A program made the position numbers and the translations under genes. A stretch of 38,085 nt of DNA from Apostichopus parvimensis (lineage: Eukaryota > Echinodermata > Holothuroidea > Aspidochirotida > Stichopodidae). A model generated the notes under the pieces. The model worked only from the letters and a program-made list of their open reading frames with translations. It was not told the origin of the DNA and searched no databases. The DNA lies in NCBI GenBank assembly GCA_000934455.1, contig KN882799.1, positions 29,564 to 67,648 of the forward strand, read 5' to 3'. Of this stretch, positions 1-34,432 are shown piece after piece; the first letter of the stretch is position 1, and each line of letters starts with the position of its first letter.

Positions 1-530
1 GGTCTAAGGGGAGGGGGTGTCCCCCTCCCCATTGAGAGTTTTCTTGAAGTTAAGGACTGCCTAGATGCAAAATGGTGCTATATTTCTCAATTTTGTAGGT
101 AACAATAATCCTTTAAAAATGACCAAAAAATAATTTTCCAGAAGCAACACTTGATTAACCTGAGGAAAGTTAAAAACGTCAACAAAAGTAGACAAAAATA
201 TATGCTTTAGACTGGATTTTATTTAGTTTTTCAAGCATTTTGTGACAACATGCTTGAAAAAAATGGAAAAAACCCTAAAAAATCCATTAGCACGGACGGG
301 TTGCCAATAGCACGTTCTTTTGTTACGAACTAACAGACTAACTAACATGGTGATTTCATGAGCTGATTCCCACAGTTAAAAATATATTTCTACACAGCCC
401 GTCTGTATTCTATTAACTACTGTGAAAATGGGCTGTAATTTTTACCAGGCTCCCCAGCCCACCGGCCCATTGGGCCACCAGCCCACTGGACATTGCCCAA
501 ATGCCCGTGTGGCCAGTCCGTCACTGGGTT
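1..530. repeat. Possible dispersed repeat at the left edge
   Basis: Begins with a self-complementary G/C block (agggggtgtccccct). From about 440 to 530 it is a GC-rich stretch built of short near-palindromes (cggcccattgggccac, tggccagtccgtcactgg) in otherwise AT-rich DNA. That composition is typical of non-autonomous mobile elements, but no terminal repeats or target duplication can be defined because the element would run off the window. No coding signal seen. Confidence 0.25.
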
Positions 531-799
531 AGGTACAAAACCTGTCACCATGTAGTCATTGCCACATCACATGTGTTGAAACGCTACACAAGCTTTATGT
601 ATGAGCCCATGGTCTAGTCAAGAAACAATTGCTATTTATACTGATCCATTTTGCAGTCCATCCACCGTGAGAATATTTGAAAGTTTGTTATGCTGAGTGT
701 CAGGTTATTCAATCACAACCACATGATCATTCCGGATAATCCAAACTTGTTTGCGAACGCAACATCGGAAGAAATCCAGACAATTGTAAGAGTGATGTA

Positions 800-1112
800 C
801 CGAACAAAAGCAATATAGACAGGAGGAAAGGATAATATTAACTGGAGATATGAGCCTGAATAGTAGCATAAAACAAATATCATAATAATAAACGGATTAC
901 ATGAAAAAAAGTAGGGATTCTTGGTAGCAATATATCGAGGAAGGTGAAAACAACTCGCGATATGAAGGAGAGGAAAATTTAACAAATATCATAATAAACG
1001 GGATTACGTATAAATGTAGGGATTCTTGGTAGCAATATATGGAGGAAGGGATAAGAACTCGCAAATCTGAAGGAGAGGAACATTGAACAAATATCATAAT
1101 AAACGGATTACT
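800..1112. repeat. Tandem repeat, ~107-bp unit, two good copies plus partials
   Basis: The phrase acaaatatcataat(aat)aaacgg(g)attac recurs at 873, 982 and 1087 (steps of 109 and 105 bases), each followed (first two copies) by agggattcttggtagcaata and an aaggagagga block. A more diverged partial copy precedes them from about 800. No long reading frame shared between copies suggests coding use. Confidence 0.8.
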
Positions 1113-1224
1113 GTGTACTTGCACGAATTCTGTGAATCAACCTACGGTAGGATAATTAGAACCAACGCCGTGAGACTGGGATAAACACTACCCACACACA
1201 AATCGAATCATGGTTCAGTCATGG

Positions 1225-1232
1225 TGACGTCA
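1225..1232. promoter_or_regulatory. Perfect palindromic CRE (TGACGTCA)
   Basis: Exact CREB/ATF consensus, 1.6 kb upstream of the runx start. Presence of the motif is certain; function is not shown. Confidence 0.3.
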
Positions 1233-2251
1233 TAATTGGCCTACATCTTTTCGTCTGGACCTGTAGTCTACATTGGTGAAAATGGCATTCACAGATTGTA
1301 TGATAATCGAGAAATACACAGTTATTGGCAAAACACGCAAAATGTTTTCGTAGGTGGTCAAAAACTATATAGAAAGTGCAATGATAGATGAAACCAATGA
1401 AAATAAGACAATGTTTAATATTAAGATGAAATGAAATTATTAGGTTACCATATAGGACGGCATCCCTGCCTAGGGAATAGCAACCCCTATGAGACAGGGC
1501 ATGAAATATTTACTATGCCAGTCCAGCATTTGCTCGTATCTGTTTGCTAAAGATACGGTAAGTGCTCGAGTATGCGATCACGGGTGGAGGTAAGCCCCCC
1601 CCCCCCGTCCCCCACTCTCATCGTCTCAAATTCACCCGTGGTATATCCACGTATATGGTCACTTGATCCCTCACATCTAAATTAAAAACAAACCAAAAAC
1701 AACAAGGACATTAAGGAGATCTTAAGCCTTCCATCTATCTCGGTCACCTAGATTTGCACATCTAGTGATACCATATCGTAACCTCTGATCGTGAACTAGA
1801 TCTAATTCTGAGTGAAGATTACGATGTCGTCATGCTCGCCCAATTTCTGATACCTCCCCCAGCTTTAACCGACACTGACCATTGCGTATTAATTCTAGTT
1901 TGAGTTGACCTTGATTTCTTTCACCCAAAACACACGAAAATAATTACACACTCAAAGAATTTGCTTTTACATTTGGAATAAGACAAAGTGCAACGGACAT
2001 CGTCCACTATTTTGACCGTGAGTAACCACACAAATTTTATTAAATTAATTCTTCAATTACGTGTGAAGCCTTTTTCCTTCATTAACAACTCCTACAACGT
2101 ATACACAGTTCATTGCGTACCAAGTACACACACCCCAGAAAAAACGGTGGATTCTACGTGTGAGACATAGTAAAGTCATATGTTTTATCCGGAAATGCAC
2201 GGGTGTTCATTCATAGAAAACTCACCATTGAGAATAGTGATCTCGTTTCCT

Positions 2252-2361
2252 ATTGGTCAAAAACAGAAAAAAGGGCGGAGTTACTAGTAACGTCACCTCA
2301 AATACGAAGGGCAACAGAGTTCATTCACCAAGTACACACAACTATTGTGACTCATCACGTG
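2252..2361 (+). promoter_or_regulatory. Promoter-like motif cluster upstream of runx
   Basis: Within 110 bases: inverted CCAAT box (ATTGG, 2252-2256), GC box (GGGCGG, 2273-2278), CRE-like TAACGTCA (2288-2295), an AP-1 site TGACTCA (2348-2354) and, one base later, an E-box CACGTG (2356-2361). The cluster lies 490-600 bases upstream of the first runx ATG in a locally less AT-rich segment. Taken together this suggests the core or proximal promoter, but no start site can be fixed from sequence. Confidence 0.45.
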
Positions 2362-2677
2362 TATTCTGTGCATACACCGCACGCATTCAATATTAGTAAT
2401 GGAGTTGTATACGATCTTATCATTTACAAGTTAGTCTCCGATCGGGAAAGAGAACACGTTGTCATTTACTCTAGTAGGCCTATGCTAGTATTTAGAACCG
2501 ACAATTTCTGGACTATTGAAATAATCGCCATATTGTGTAGCTTTTATCAATGTCATTCAATGGTGTTGACATAATATTGGTACATGTCAGCAGCTGGATT
2601 TTTGTAGTGTTGTACTGGTTTTACTCGTTTGGTGTGAGGCACTAGCCGCGAGACATTCTCAACCCACGACCTATAAC

Positions 2678-2709
2678 TGTGGTCTGTTAGACTGCTCAGA
2701 GCTGCGGTT
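2678..2709 (+). promoter_or_regulatory. Two Runx-binding consensus sites (TGTGGTC and TGCGGTT)
   Basis: TGTGGTC at 2678-2684 and TGCGGTT at 2703-2709 both match the full TGYGGTY Runx consensus, in the same orientation, 25 bases apart and about 140-170 bases upstream of the runx ATG. A third, inverted site (AACCACA) is at 2024-2030. RUNX genes of vertebrates are known to carry Runx sites near their promoters and to cross- or autoregulate; the same is inferred here. Confidence 0.5.
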
Positions 2710-2730
2710 TTAGGGCAGATTCAAGGAGTG

Positions 2731-2740
2731 GTTTAAATAC
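2731..2740 (+). promoter_or_regulatory. TATA-like element
   Basis: GTTTAAATAC is the only TATA-like sequence close to the runx start in the + orientation, 22 bases after the second Runx site. If used, transcription would begin near 2760-2770, leaving a 5' UTR of about 80-90 bases. Weak match, low confidence. Confidence 0.2.
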
Positions 2741-2823
2741 CGATAGTTCGCGGACAGTAATCGCGCCAGCACATTGTGTCCAAGGGGAAGTACAGGAATT
2801 CCCGCCTTTTCATAACTAGTTGA

Positions 2824-28425
<25,602 letters not shown>

Positions 28426-28705
28426 GGAGAGAGAGAGAGAGGCTGGCGATGGTAAAAAATGATGCTTCTATGTAGGAGAAGAAGAAAACAGTGCTTCTAA
28501 AGCAACTGGGATGAATGTTTAGTCCACTATTTTCTGTGAAGTCTGTTTGGACGAGGGTTATGTCAGCCACCGCCGCACCTTGTTGATTCTTCAAGAGATT
28601 CATCTTGGATTAATTTTTTTGTTTTTTGTTTTTGTTTTTTGATGTTCTTTGTTCAGTTTGATCTCGCAATCAGCAAACTCTGCCTTAAAAACCATCTGCA
28701 ATGGA

Positions 28706-28827
28706 TTATTTATTTGAACATTAAAGCTTCATCTACTTCTGTGCATTAAGACCAGCTCTTTGTTTTGGTCATTGTCCTGCTAATTGGATGGTTTTTTTAT
28801 TTGAAAACCTCCCTGTTTTTATTTATT
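28706..28827 (+). promoter_or_regulatory. Two AU-rich elements (TTATTTATT) in the runx 3' UTR
   Basis: Exact UUAUUUAUU nonamers at 28706-28714 and 28819-28827, both upstream of the first poly(A) signal and so present in short and long transcripts. This nonamer is the classical destabilising ARE core. Confidence 0.5.
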
Positions 28828-28869
28828 TGAGTTTTTTTCCAAAAAACAAAACAAAAGTGGGAGAAGTGA

Positions 28870-28875
28870 AATAAA
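28870..28875 (+). terminator. Proximal poly(A) signal AATAAA
   Basis: Canonical hexamer 445 bases after the stop codon, followed by a GT-rich stretch (tgtttgtaaaat...tttttgtgg) suitable as a downstream element. An ATTAAA variant is at 28720-28725. Confidence 0.6.
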
Positions 28876-28934
28876 GCTGATCACTGTTTGTAAAATCATT
28901 TCGTATTTTTTGTGGAAAGAAAGCTAATTATTTT

Positions 28935-29880
28935 TGTAAATATCTAGATGAATCTCAAAAGCATAGTTCCATCGTGGGAAACGGATCTATGTTTAGTGAA
29001 GATCTTAGTTGGGGATAGGGGTAGGAAAGGTGGGGTTTGGTGGGTGGGGTGGGGAGATTGATCCTACCATTCTCATATTTTCTGTTGTTATTATTTCATG
29101 TTTCTTGTGTTTTCCTTTGAGGCATTAAATGCCAAGAATTTCACATCTGTGGAACTTGCCGTATTTGTGGTTTGGTATTTTTATTGTATATAGGAGGAGT
29201 TAAGGGATATTATATGATTCTGAACATATCTGTTATGTCCTTGTTCAGACAACGGACAGCTTGTACCAAAGTATTCATAGATGGCCGCTCTAGAGGTTGG
29301 AAAAGTTGTCCGACTTTGCAAAATTTGTCAGTACTTTTTATCAACATTGTATTTTAGAAAAGTCCACTGAAAGGGTTGGAAGAAAATGACTATTTTTGTA
29401 CATATTTGGAGACATTTGAATTTGGTTTCTAATTGCTTTTTTTTTCTTTTTTGGGGGGAGACCTGATGTTATTTAACCCATTTTTGTTGTCAAAGGATCA
29501 CAGACATACAAAAAGCAGATAAAAACAGATGGAACTTAGAGAGCAGTTGTCTTGATTTGACAAACTTAAAGAACTGTAAATCATAATATATCTCTTCTCT
29601 CTTGTCAAATATTCCTGTCCTGTGTGACTTGTGATAAACAATTGTTGCCAAAAGTCAATCAAGAAATATGCTATTTAGATATGCAGGCACTATTGTGGCC
29701 TTTTCACCTATGCATACTTATGTATACCCAGACAATCAATTTTTTAATTTTTTTTTATTAAATACACTAGGGAGGTAAAGAAATAACCTCTGGCCTGTAG
29801 ATGTCTGTCATAAACTTCCATATTTAATTCATATTAAATTATCTTTAAAAAATTAACTGTTGGTTATGATAATGTATATA
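28935..29880 (+). promoter_or_regulatory. Cluster of four Pumilio-type sites (TGTANATA)
   Basis: TGTAAATA 28935-28942, TGTATATA 29185-29192, TGTACATA 29397-29404, TGTATATA 29873-29880, all on the transcript strand and all between the proximal and distal poly(A) signals. PUF proteins bind UGUANAUA and usually repress or destabilise mRNAs. Confidence 0.45.
29032..29054 (+). promoter_or_regulatory. Candidate RNA G-quadruplex in the runx 3' UTR
   Basis: Four runs of 3-4 G with loops of 6, 1 and 1 bases on the transcript strand, with two further GGGG runs just upstream at 29011 and 29018. Confidence 0.4.
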
Positions 29881-30053
29881 AACCCAAATATGATAATTTA
29901 ATGTCACCTTTTGAATATTTATAAGTATAATGATTATTCTTACTGTTTTTGAGTTTTTGAGACAAAAGTTTTTGCATGCTTTTGTTGCAGTTGTGGGAAA
30001 ATTGCAGCTAGTATCTAGCTGTGACTTTCAAAACTGAGATATGCAATATGTTC

Positions 30054-30059
30054 AATAAA
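30054..30059 (+). terminator. Distal poly(A) signal AATAAA
   Basis: Canonical hexamer followed at once by a G/T-rich tract (ggggtgaggggtgggtgg). A weaker ATTAAA lies at 29757-29762. Confidence 0.5.
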
Positions 30060-30943
30060 ACTGGGGTGAGGGGTGGGTGGTTATTTTAACATCTGTCACT
30101 TTTGAAATCTTTGATATTTTGAATTCAGGGTATTATCCATACAAGCTAATACCCCCCTCTACGGCGTTACATGGTGCTCTTATATTGTAGTGTTTAGATT
30201 AATTGTAGATTGCTAGATAAAATGAAGATAATCATCACATCACCTAAAAACATTCCAAATAAAAATGTCATCCATGGGTGATGTGTTTACCTTCTAGGAG
30301 GCTTCTTTTATCTCTGCAAGTAGTTTTCTCTTTTCTGTTTCTCCATGCAAAACTTACAAAAATCATTTGTTTCTCTAGCCAATCATTTGACTGAAATTAG
30401 AAAAATGTCCGTACCAATATTGGTCAAAAAGGTCAAAACAAGTCTGTGGTTAGATGATACCCAGCATGCAATGCTTCCAGACACATCAAAAGTCCTATAA
30501 TGTTACTCCCTCCAAAGTCTGTGGGGACAAAAGGTCCGCTGGTTTGGACTACTGGCCAACCATCGTGTGGTCAAACCTGTTGCATATTCATTTACTGCTA
30601 TTTCTACTTACATACCATCACTTGTCCAAGCATTGAACCATAAAACATCTCAAGTAGATTGTAACCAAAACGATTTATCATTTTTTCCCCGAATATTTCG
30701 ACATTGACATCAAGTACAAATAATTATGAATTTTTTCTATCATTTACTATATTTCCTACTACACTTTGGGATGGAAACTGTTATTGTATATGTGTTACTT
30801 CCTTCACTTTAATTTATAAAGAGGTCTTTTGTTTTTATACAGCAATGTCGTCATCAGTATTGGAGATTAGAGATATCAGTATGAACTTGGAGCTACATCA
30901 TGGTGTATCCGTGAAAGTACATAATTATGGGTTTTCCTTGGGT

Positions 30944-31086
30944 GCTGGATGGTGTAACATTGTAGCTATGTGGTGTAACCTTGGGAGCTAGATGGTGTAA
31001 CCTTGGAGCTGTATGGTGTAACCTTGGAGCTAGATGGTGTAACTTTTGAGCTGTATGGTGTAACCTTTGTGTAACTGTATGGTGTC
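30944..31086. repeat. Degenerate 21-bp tandem repeat (ggtgtaaccttggagctaga)
   Basis: Six to seven units of GGTGTAACCTTGGAGCTRKAT, best preserved at 30970-31040 and decaying on both sides; isolated units reappear at 30886 and at 31203-31228. Between 30.1 and 33.2 kb I see otherwise only AT-rich sequence, a small 15-bp duplication (ggtattatgtaca, 31349-31375) and a C-run at 31417. Confidence 0.88.
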
Positions 31087-33287
31087 ATTAGGTACTGCCA
31101 TGGCATTTCCTTCAAGCTGTATTGTGTATCCCTAAATCACATGTTGTATCCACTATCCATAGGATTCCCATGGTGGTGCATCCTTGGAGAATAAGATTGC
31201 ATGACCTTGGAGCTACATGGTGTAACCATGTGTGTTTCATCATGCAATGCAATCTAAGGTGTTACCTCACTTTTTTTCCCCATCTTTCAGCTATGGAGCA
31301 AATGGTATTTTTTTTTTTGTAGTTCTTGGGATAAACTCATTGGTTGTTGGTATTATGTACAGGTATTATGTACAGCAGGAGGAGTATACTGGCCTAGACT
31401 TGAAAAGGTGAATAACCCCCCCCCCCAAAAAAAAATTAAAAAAAATAAGAAGACGATGAAATTGATGACTGCAGCTGCATAATTCAATTATTGCTCAAAC
31501 CGTACTTGCTTTAATAATAAATCACCGAAAAATCAATGAATTTTCACAGTTCCGTTTATCCAACCGTTCTCTACATCAGCAAATATGTCAAATTTCCCGC
31601 ACAAATGACCAAAGTTTTTCTTATCTTGTTTTTTCCAGTTTGATCAAAGCCAGCATACTTCTCCAAGTATTTGTAGATGTCATCCTTTCTCTGTTTCTGT
31701 TTTGCCTCTTGTTTTTTCTTGTTTTATCTTAAGCTGCATAACTTTCATTAAAAGTATTTTGATAAATTTTCCTTTTGTATTATGTTCATATTTTGTAAGA
31801 AAGCTTGACTTCACAACATTTTCTTTGGAGAAAGATTGTGACCTTTTTAAATAAAAGTTATAAAAGCTACATTAACTCAACTTTTGGTTTTCTTTCTTCT
31901 TTTTATTTGTTTATTTTGGGGGGAGGGGAACTTTGCGGGGGGGACTTCAATATCATGTTAGTGCAAATAATGTTTGTAAATAGCTTACATTAGAAATTAA
32001 ATCTGTTTGAAATGGATGGACACGGGTTCTCTAGCAACGCCGAAGTCAACAGACGTTGCTGAAACTTGACAAGCAGCAGTCTATGATTGCAGATCATGAT
32101 GTTACTGTGAGCTTATCACAAGTATAGTAAATACAATTTCATTCGTAATTATTGAAGAAGTTTTGAGACATATTTTCAAAGTTTCCAAGTCAAACTACCT
32201 GTTTCAAGCACTGTATTACTTCCTTTCCAAAGTATGTGCTTCTTCTGGTGAAAAATCAAAAGGTGGTAACATGGACTAATTAATCAATCACCCAGCTCGT
32301 CAGTATGCAGGCACATCAGGTTTGTTCGATCTCGTTACTTAAATTCAGAGGTTGCTAAGGGGTACCGATCACACACAGTAGGACCACTGTAACACCGCCC
32401 TCTGTTAAAATGTTGGAGAGCCCCATTGCAGAACGACGAGGCTGTACCGAGGTTCCGAGCCCAAAAATGATTTCCAGTCTTACATTTATAATGAGTGTTT
32501 TTAGCTTAAAACAGTTGAACACATTCATGGGAATGATTCTCAATGTCACAGAGACTTTAATATATGTAAAGTCTACTTTGATACCTATATAGCATATTCA
32601 TGAATCTGTGGAGGGGATCTGTGTGTGCAATAGGAAGTCAACTTTGCCAAAATATTGAAATGAATCCAAATAAAAAAGTACCTCTGTGTATAAACGGGGA
32701 CTACTGAGTGTCTGCTGTAATGCCACCATTTCAAACTACCAATATCGTTCACAAGACATTGACAAGATGACACATGTTACAGGCAAAACTAGCATCATGA
32801 TAAACTAAATTAAGTCAAGGAACCTTATGAACTAGAAACACATGTTAATTATGAACCATGCTTAGGTAACCTCCTTCAAGTTTATCACAAGAAGAAAACC
32901 TGGACAAGATAAAAAAAAACAAGTTAAAAACCAAGACGACACAAACAGGACAAGGATATAAAAGCACCGTGAAAATTATTGAATATTTATTTATTCAACG
33001 TATCCGACTAAATAGCGAGCTGAGATTAACATACATTAAGATTAAAATGAAGTATTCTGACACCAAGAGATAAAATCAAATTCCCAATACCCCAGGAGGT
33101 TTAAACCCTCAATGAATATTCATGTCATTATTAATCCCTTTACTGTTTAACAGACTTTAACAACTCGATAACGACAGAGTTTCATTTTTGCTTGTTTGCA
33201 AGTTCCTTCAGTTGGTTGATATGAGATCATTGAGATGGCATTAACCACTCTCTGCTTGTGGTGGTGGTGTGTATGAGCTAGGGTTAT

Positions 33288-33326
33288 ATGCAAATGAGGG
33301 GTCACGCTGGGTCACCTTATGCAAAT
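33288..33326. promoter_or_regulatory. Octamer-DR4-octamer motif cluster
   Basis: Two exact POU octamers (ATGCAAAT at 33288-33295 and 33319-33326) flank a perfect direct repeat GGGTCA-cgct-GGGTCA (33299-33314), i.e. two nuclear-receptor half-sites spaced by 4. A Runx core TGTGGT is 31 bases to the left (33257). This is a candidate enhancer 4.9 kb beyond the runx stop; function not shown. Confidence 0.35.
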
Positions 33327-33578
33327 TTGCAAAGCAGACAGGATGGAAACAAAGACCTTCCCTAGCTATACGAGATGCTAGCTTCTTTAACAACTAAATG
33401 GTGTCTTTTAACTTCATTCCCTGAAGCTGGATATTAAAAATAACTTTGTCAAAATTTTGTCACAAATTAAGTTAATAAGCGATTGAATTGGAAGAAGAAA
33501 TTGTATTCGAAAATCAAAATTACTTAATACACCTGTAAGTTACAGAAGGAAAAACCGTAGGTATGCATGTTGCTGTGA

Positions 33579-33605
33579 AGGGGGGGGGAGGGGGAGGGGG
33601 AGGGT
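33579..33605. repeat. G-rich simple repeat (GGGGGA)n
   Basis: Run of aagggggggggagggggaggggg type. A similar purine tract is at 36117-36158 and its C-rich counterpart at 36419-36478. Confidence 0.85.
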
Positions 33606-34140
33606 ACAATGCAGCATATGCAGGACAATACAATACAGCATATACATGCTACCATTACATCAAGTTACTACACGTTTCTTTGCTATAGAATATCTAATCA
33701 CAAGACAGTTACAAGAACTTATAAGACATAACTTTGAATATAAAAAGTGAAGCACATTTTAATAGGACTATATAAATGTTAGTTATGGTAAGTTTGACAG
33801 AACATAATCCATACCGCATTATTTCATATAAATTAGCAGCTAGGCCTCAGAAAAAAAATCTGTTTGAAATACAATTGAGTCAAACTGAAATATATTACGC
33901 TGACAAGAATCTCAACATTTTCAAAAACAAAATAATAGCCCAAAGTACAAGATTCTCTGAAAATACTTCGATAAGTTGAAGTATTATATAACAGTAGAGA
34001 AAAGAAGAAGTACAAAAGAAGAGTACTTAACGTTAGAGAGACAGGTAAGGGGTGAATATCTCTCAGCATAAATATCCGTTTTCAATAACTAAATGAGCTT
34101 CAGTAGTATAAAGTATGAGGTTGAGAAATAATAATATTGT

Positions 34141-34432
34141 TCGATTTATATAGCGCTTTATACAAAAGTTTCAAAGCGCTTTACAGACGTTATATTACCC
34201 CTGGGCAATGATAGCCTGTCCCAGAGACAATCCCTCCAGTCGGCTGCAGTAATATACTACACCCAGTGACAAAGTTACCTCAAAGGTACCCATTTAATCC
34301 CTGGGTGGAGAGAAACAATTGAGATAAAGCATCTTGCCCAAGGACACAATGTAATGAACTAGAGGCAGGAATCGAACCAGCAATCCATGGATCACGAGTC
34401 CGACGCCTTAGCCAATTGGCCACCACACTCTC
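34141..34432 (-). mobile_element. tRNA-derived SINE (SINE2-like)
   Basis: On the minus strand the element starts gagagtgtggtggccaattg and contains a perfect A box (TGGCTAAGGCG, 34414-34404) and a perfect B box (GGTTCGATTCC, 34378-34368) of the RNA polymerase III type II promoter. A body follows with tgtccttgggcaagatgctt and tgggtaccttt, ending in an agcgctttatacaaa...gcgctatataaat tail and A/T repeats. This head-body-tail structure is typical of SINE families in marine invertebrates and fish. Both boxes are intact, so the copy is probably young or under weak decay. It is not a functional tRNA gene: the second half diverges into the SINE body. Confidence 0.8.

Larger units (their letters stand above)
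28426..30075 (+). other. runx: runx 3' UTR (longest form inferred)
   Basis: Follows the TGA stop. Contains a GA-repeat just after the stop, two UUAUUUAUU AU-rich elements, a candidate RNA G-quadruplex and four UGUANAUA Pumilio-type sites. AATAAA signals at 28870 and 30054, both followed by G/T-rich sequence, suggest a short (about 460-base) and a long (about 1.65-kb) form. The 3' end is inferred from signals only. Confidence 0.55.

Noticed and set aside
2203..2574. 123-codon + strand frame upstream of runx
   Set aside because: Overlaps the promoter-motif cluster, has no recognised domain, and is separated from the runx frame by stops; an upstream exon cannot be excluded but is not supported.
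34361..34432. A tRNA gene on the minus strand (perfect A and B boxes)
   Set aside because: Sequence after the B box continues into a SINE body rather than closing an acceptor stem.
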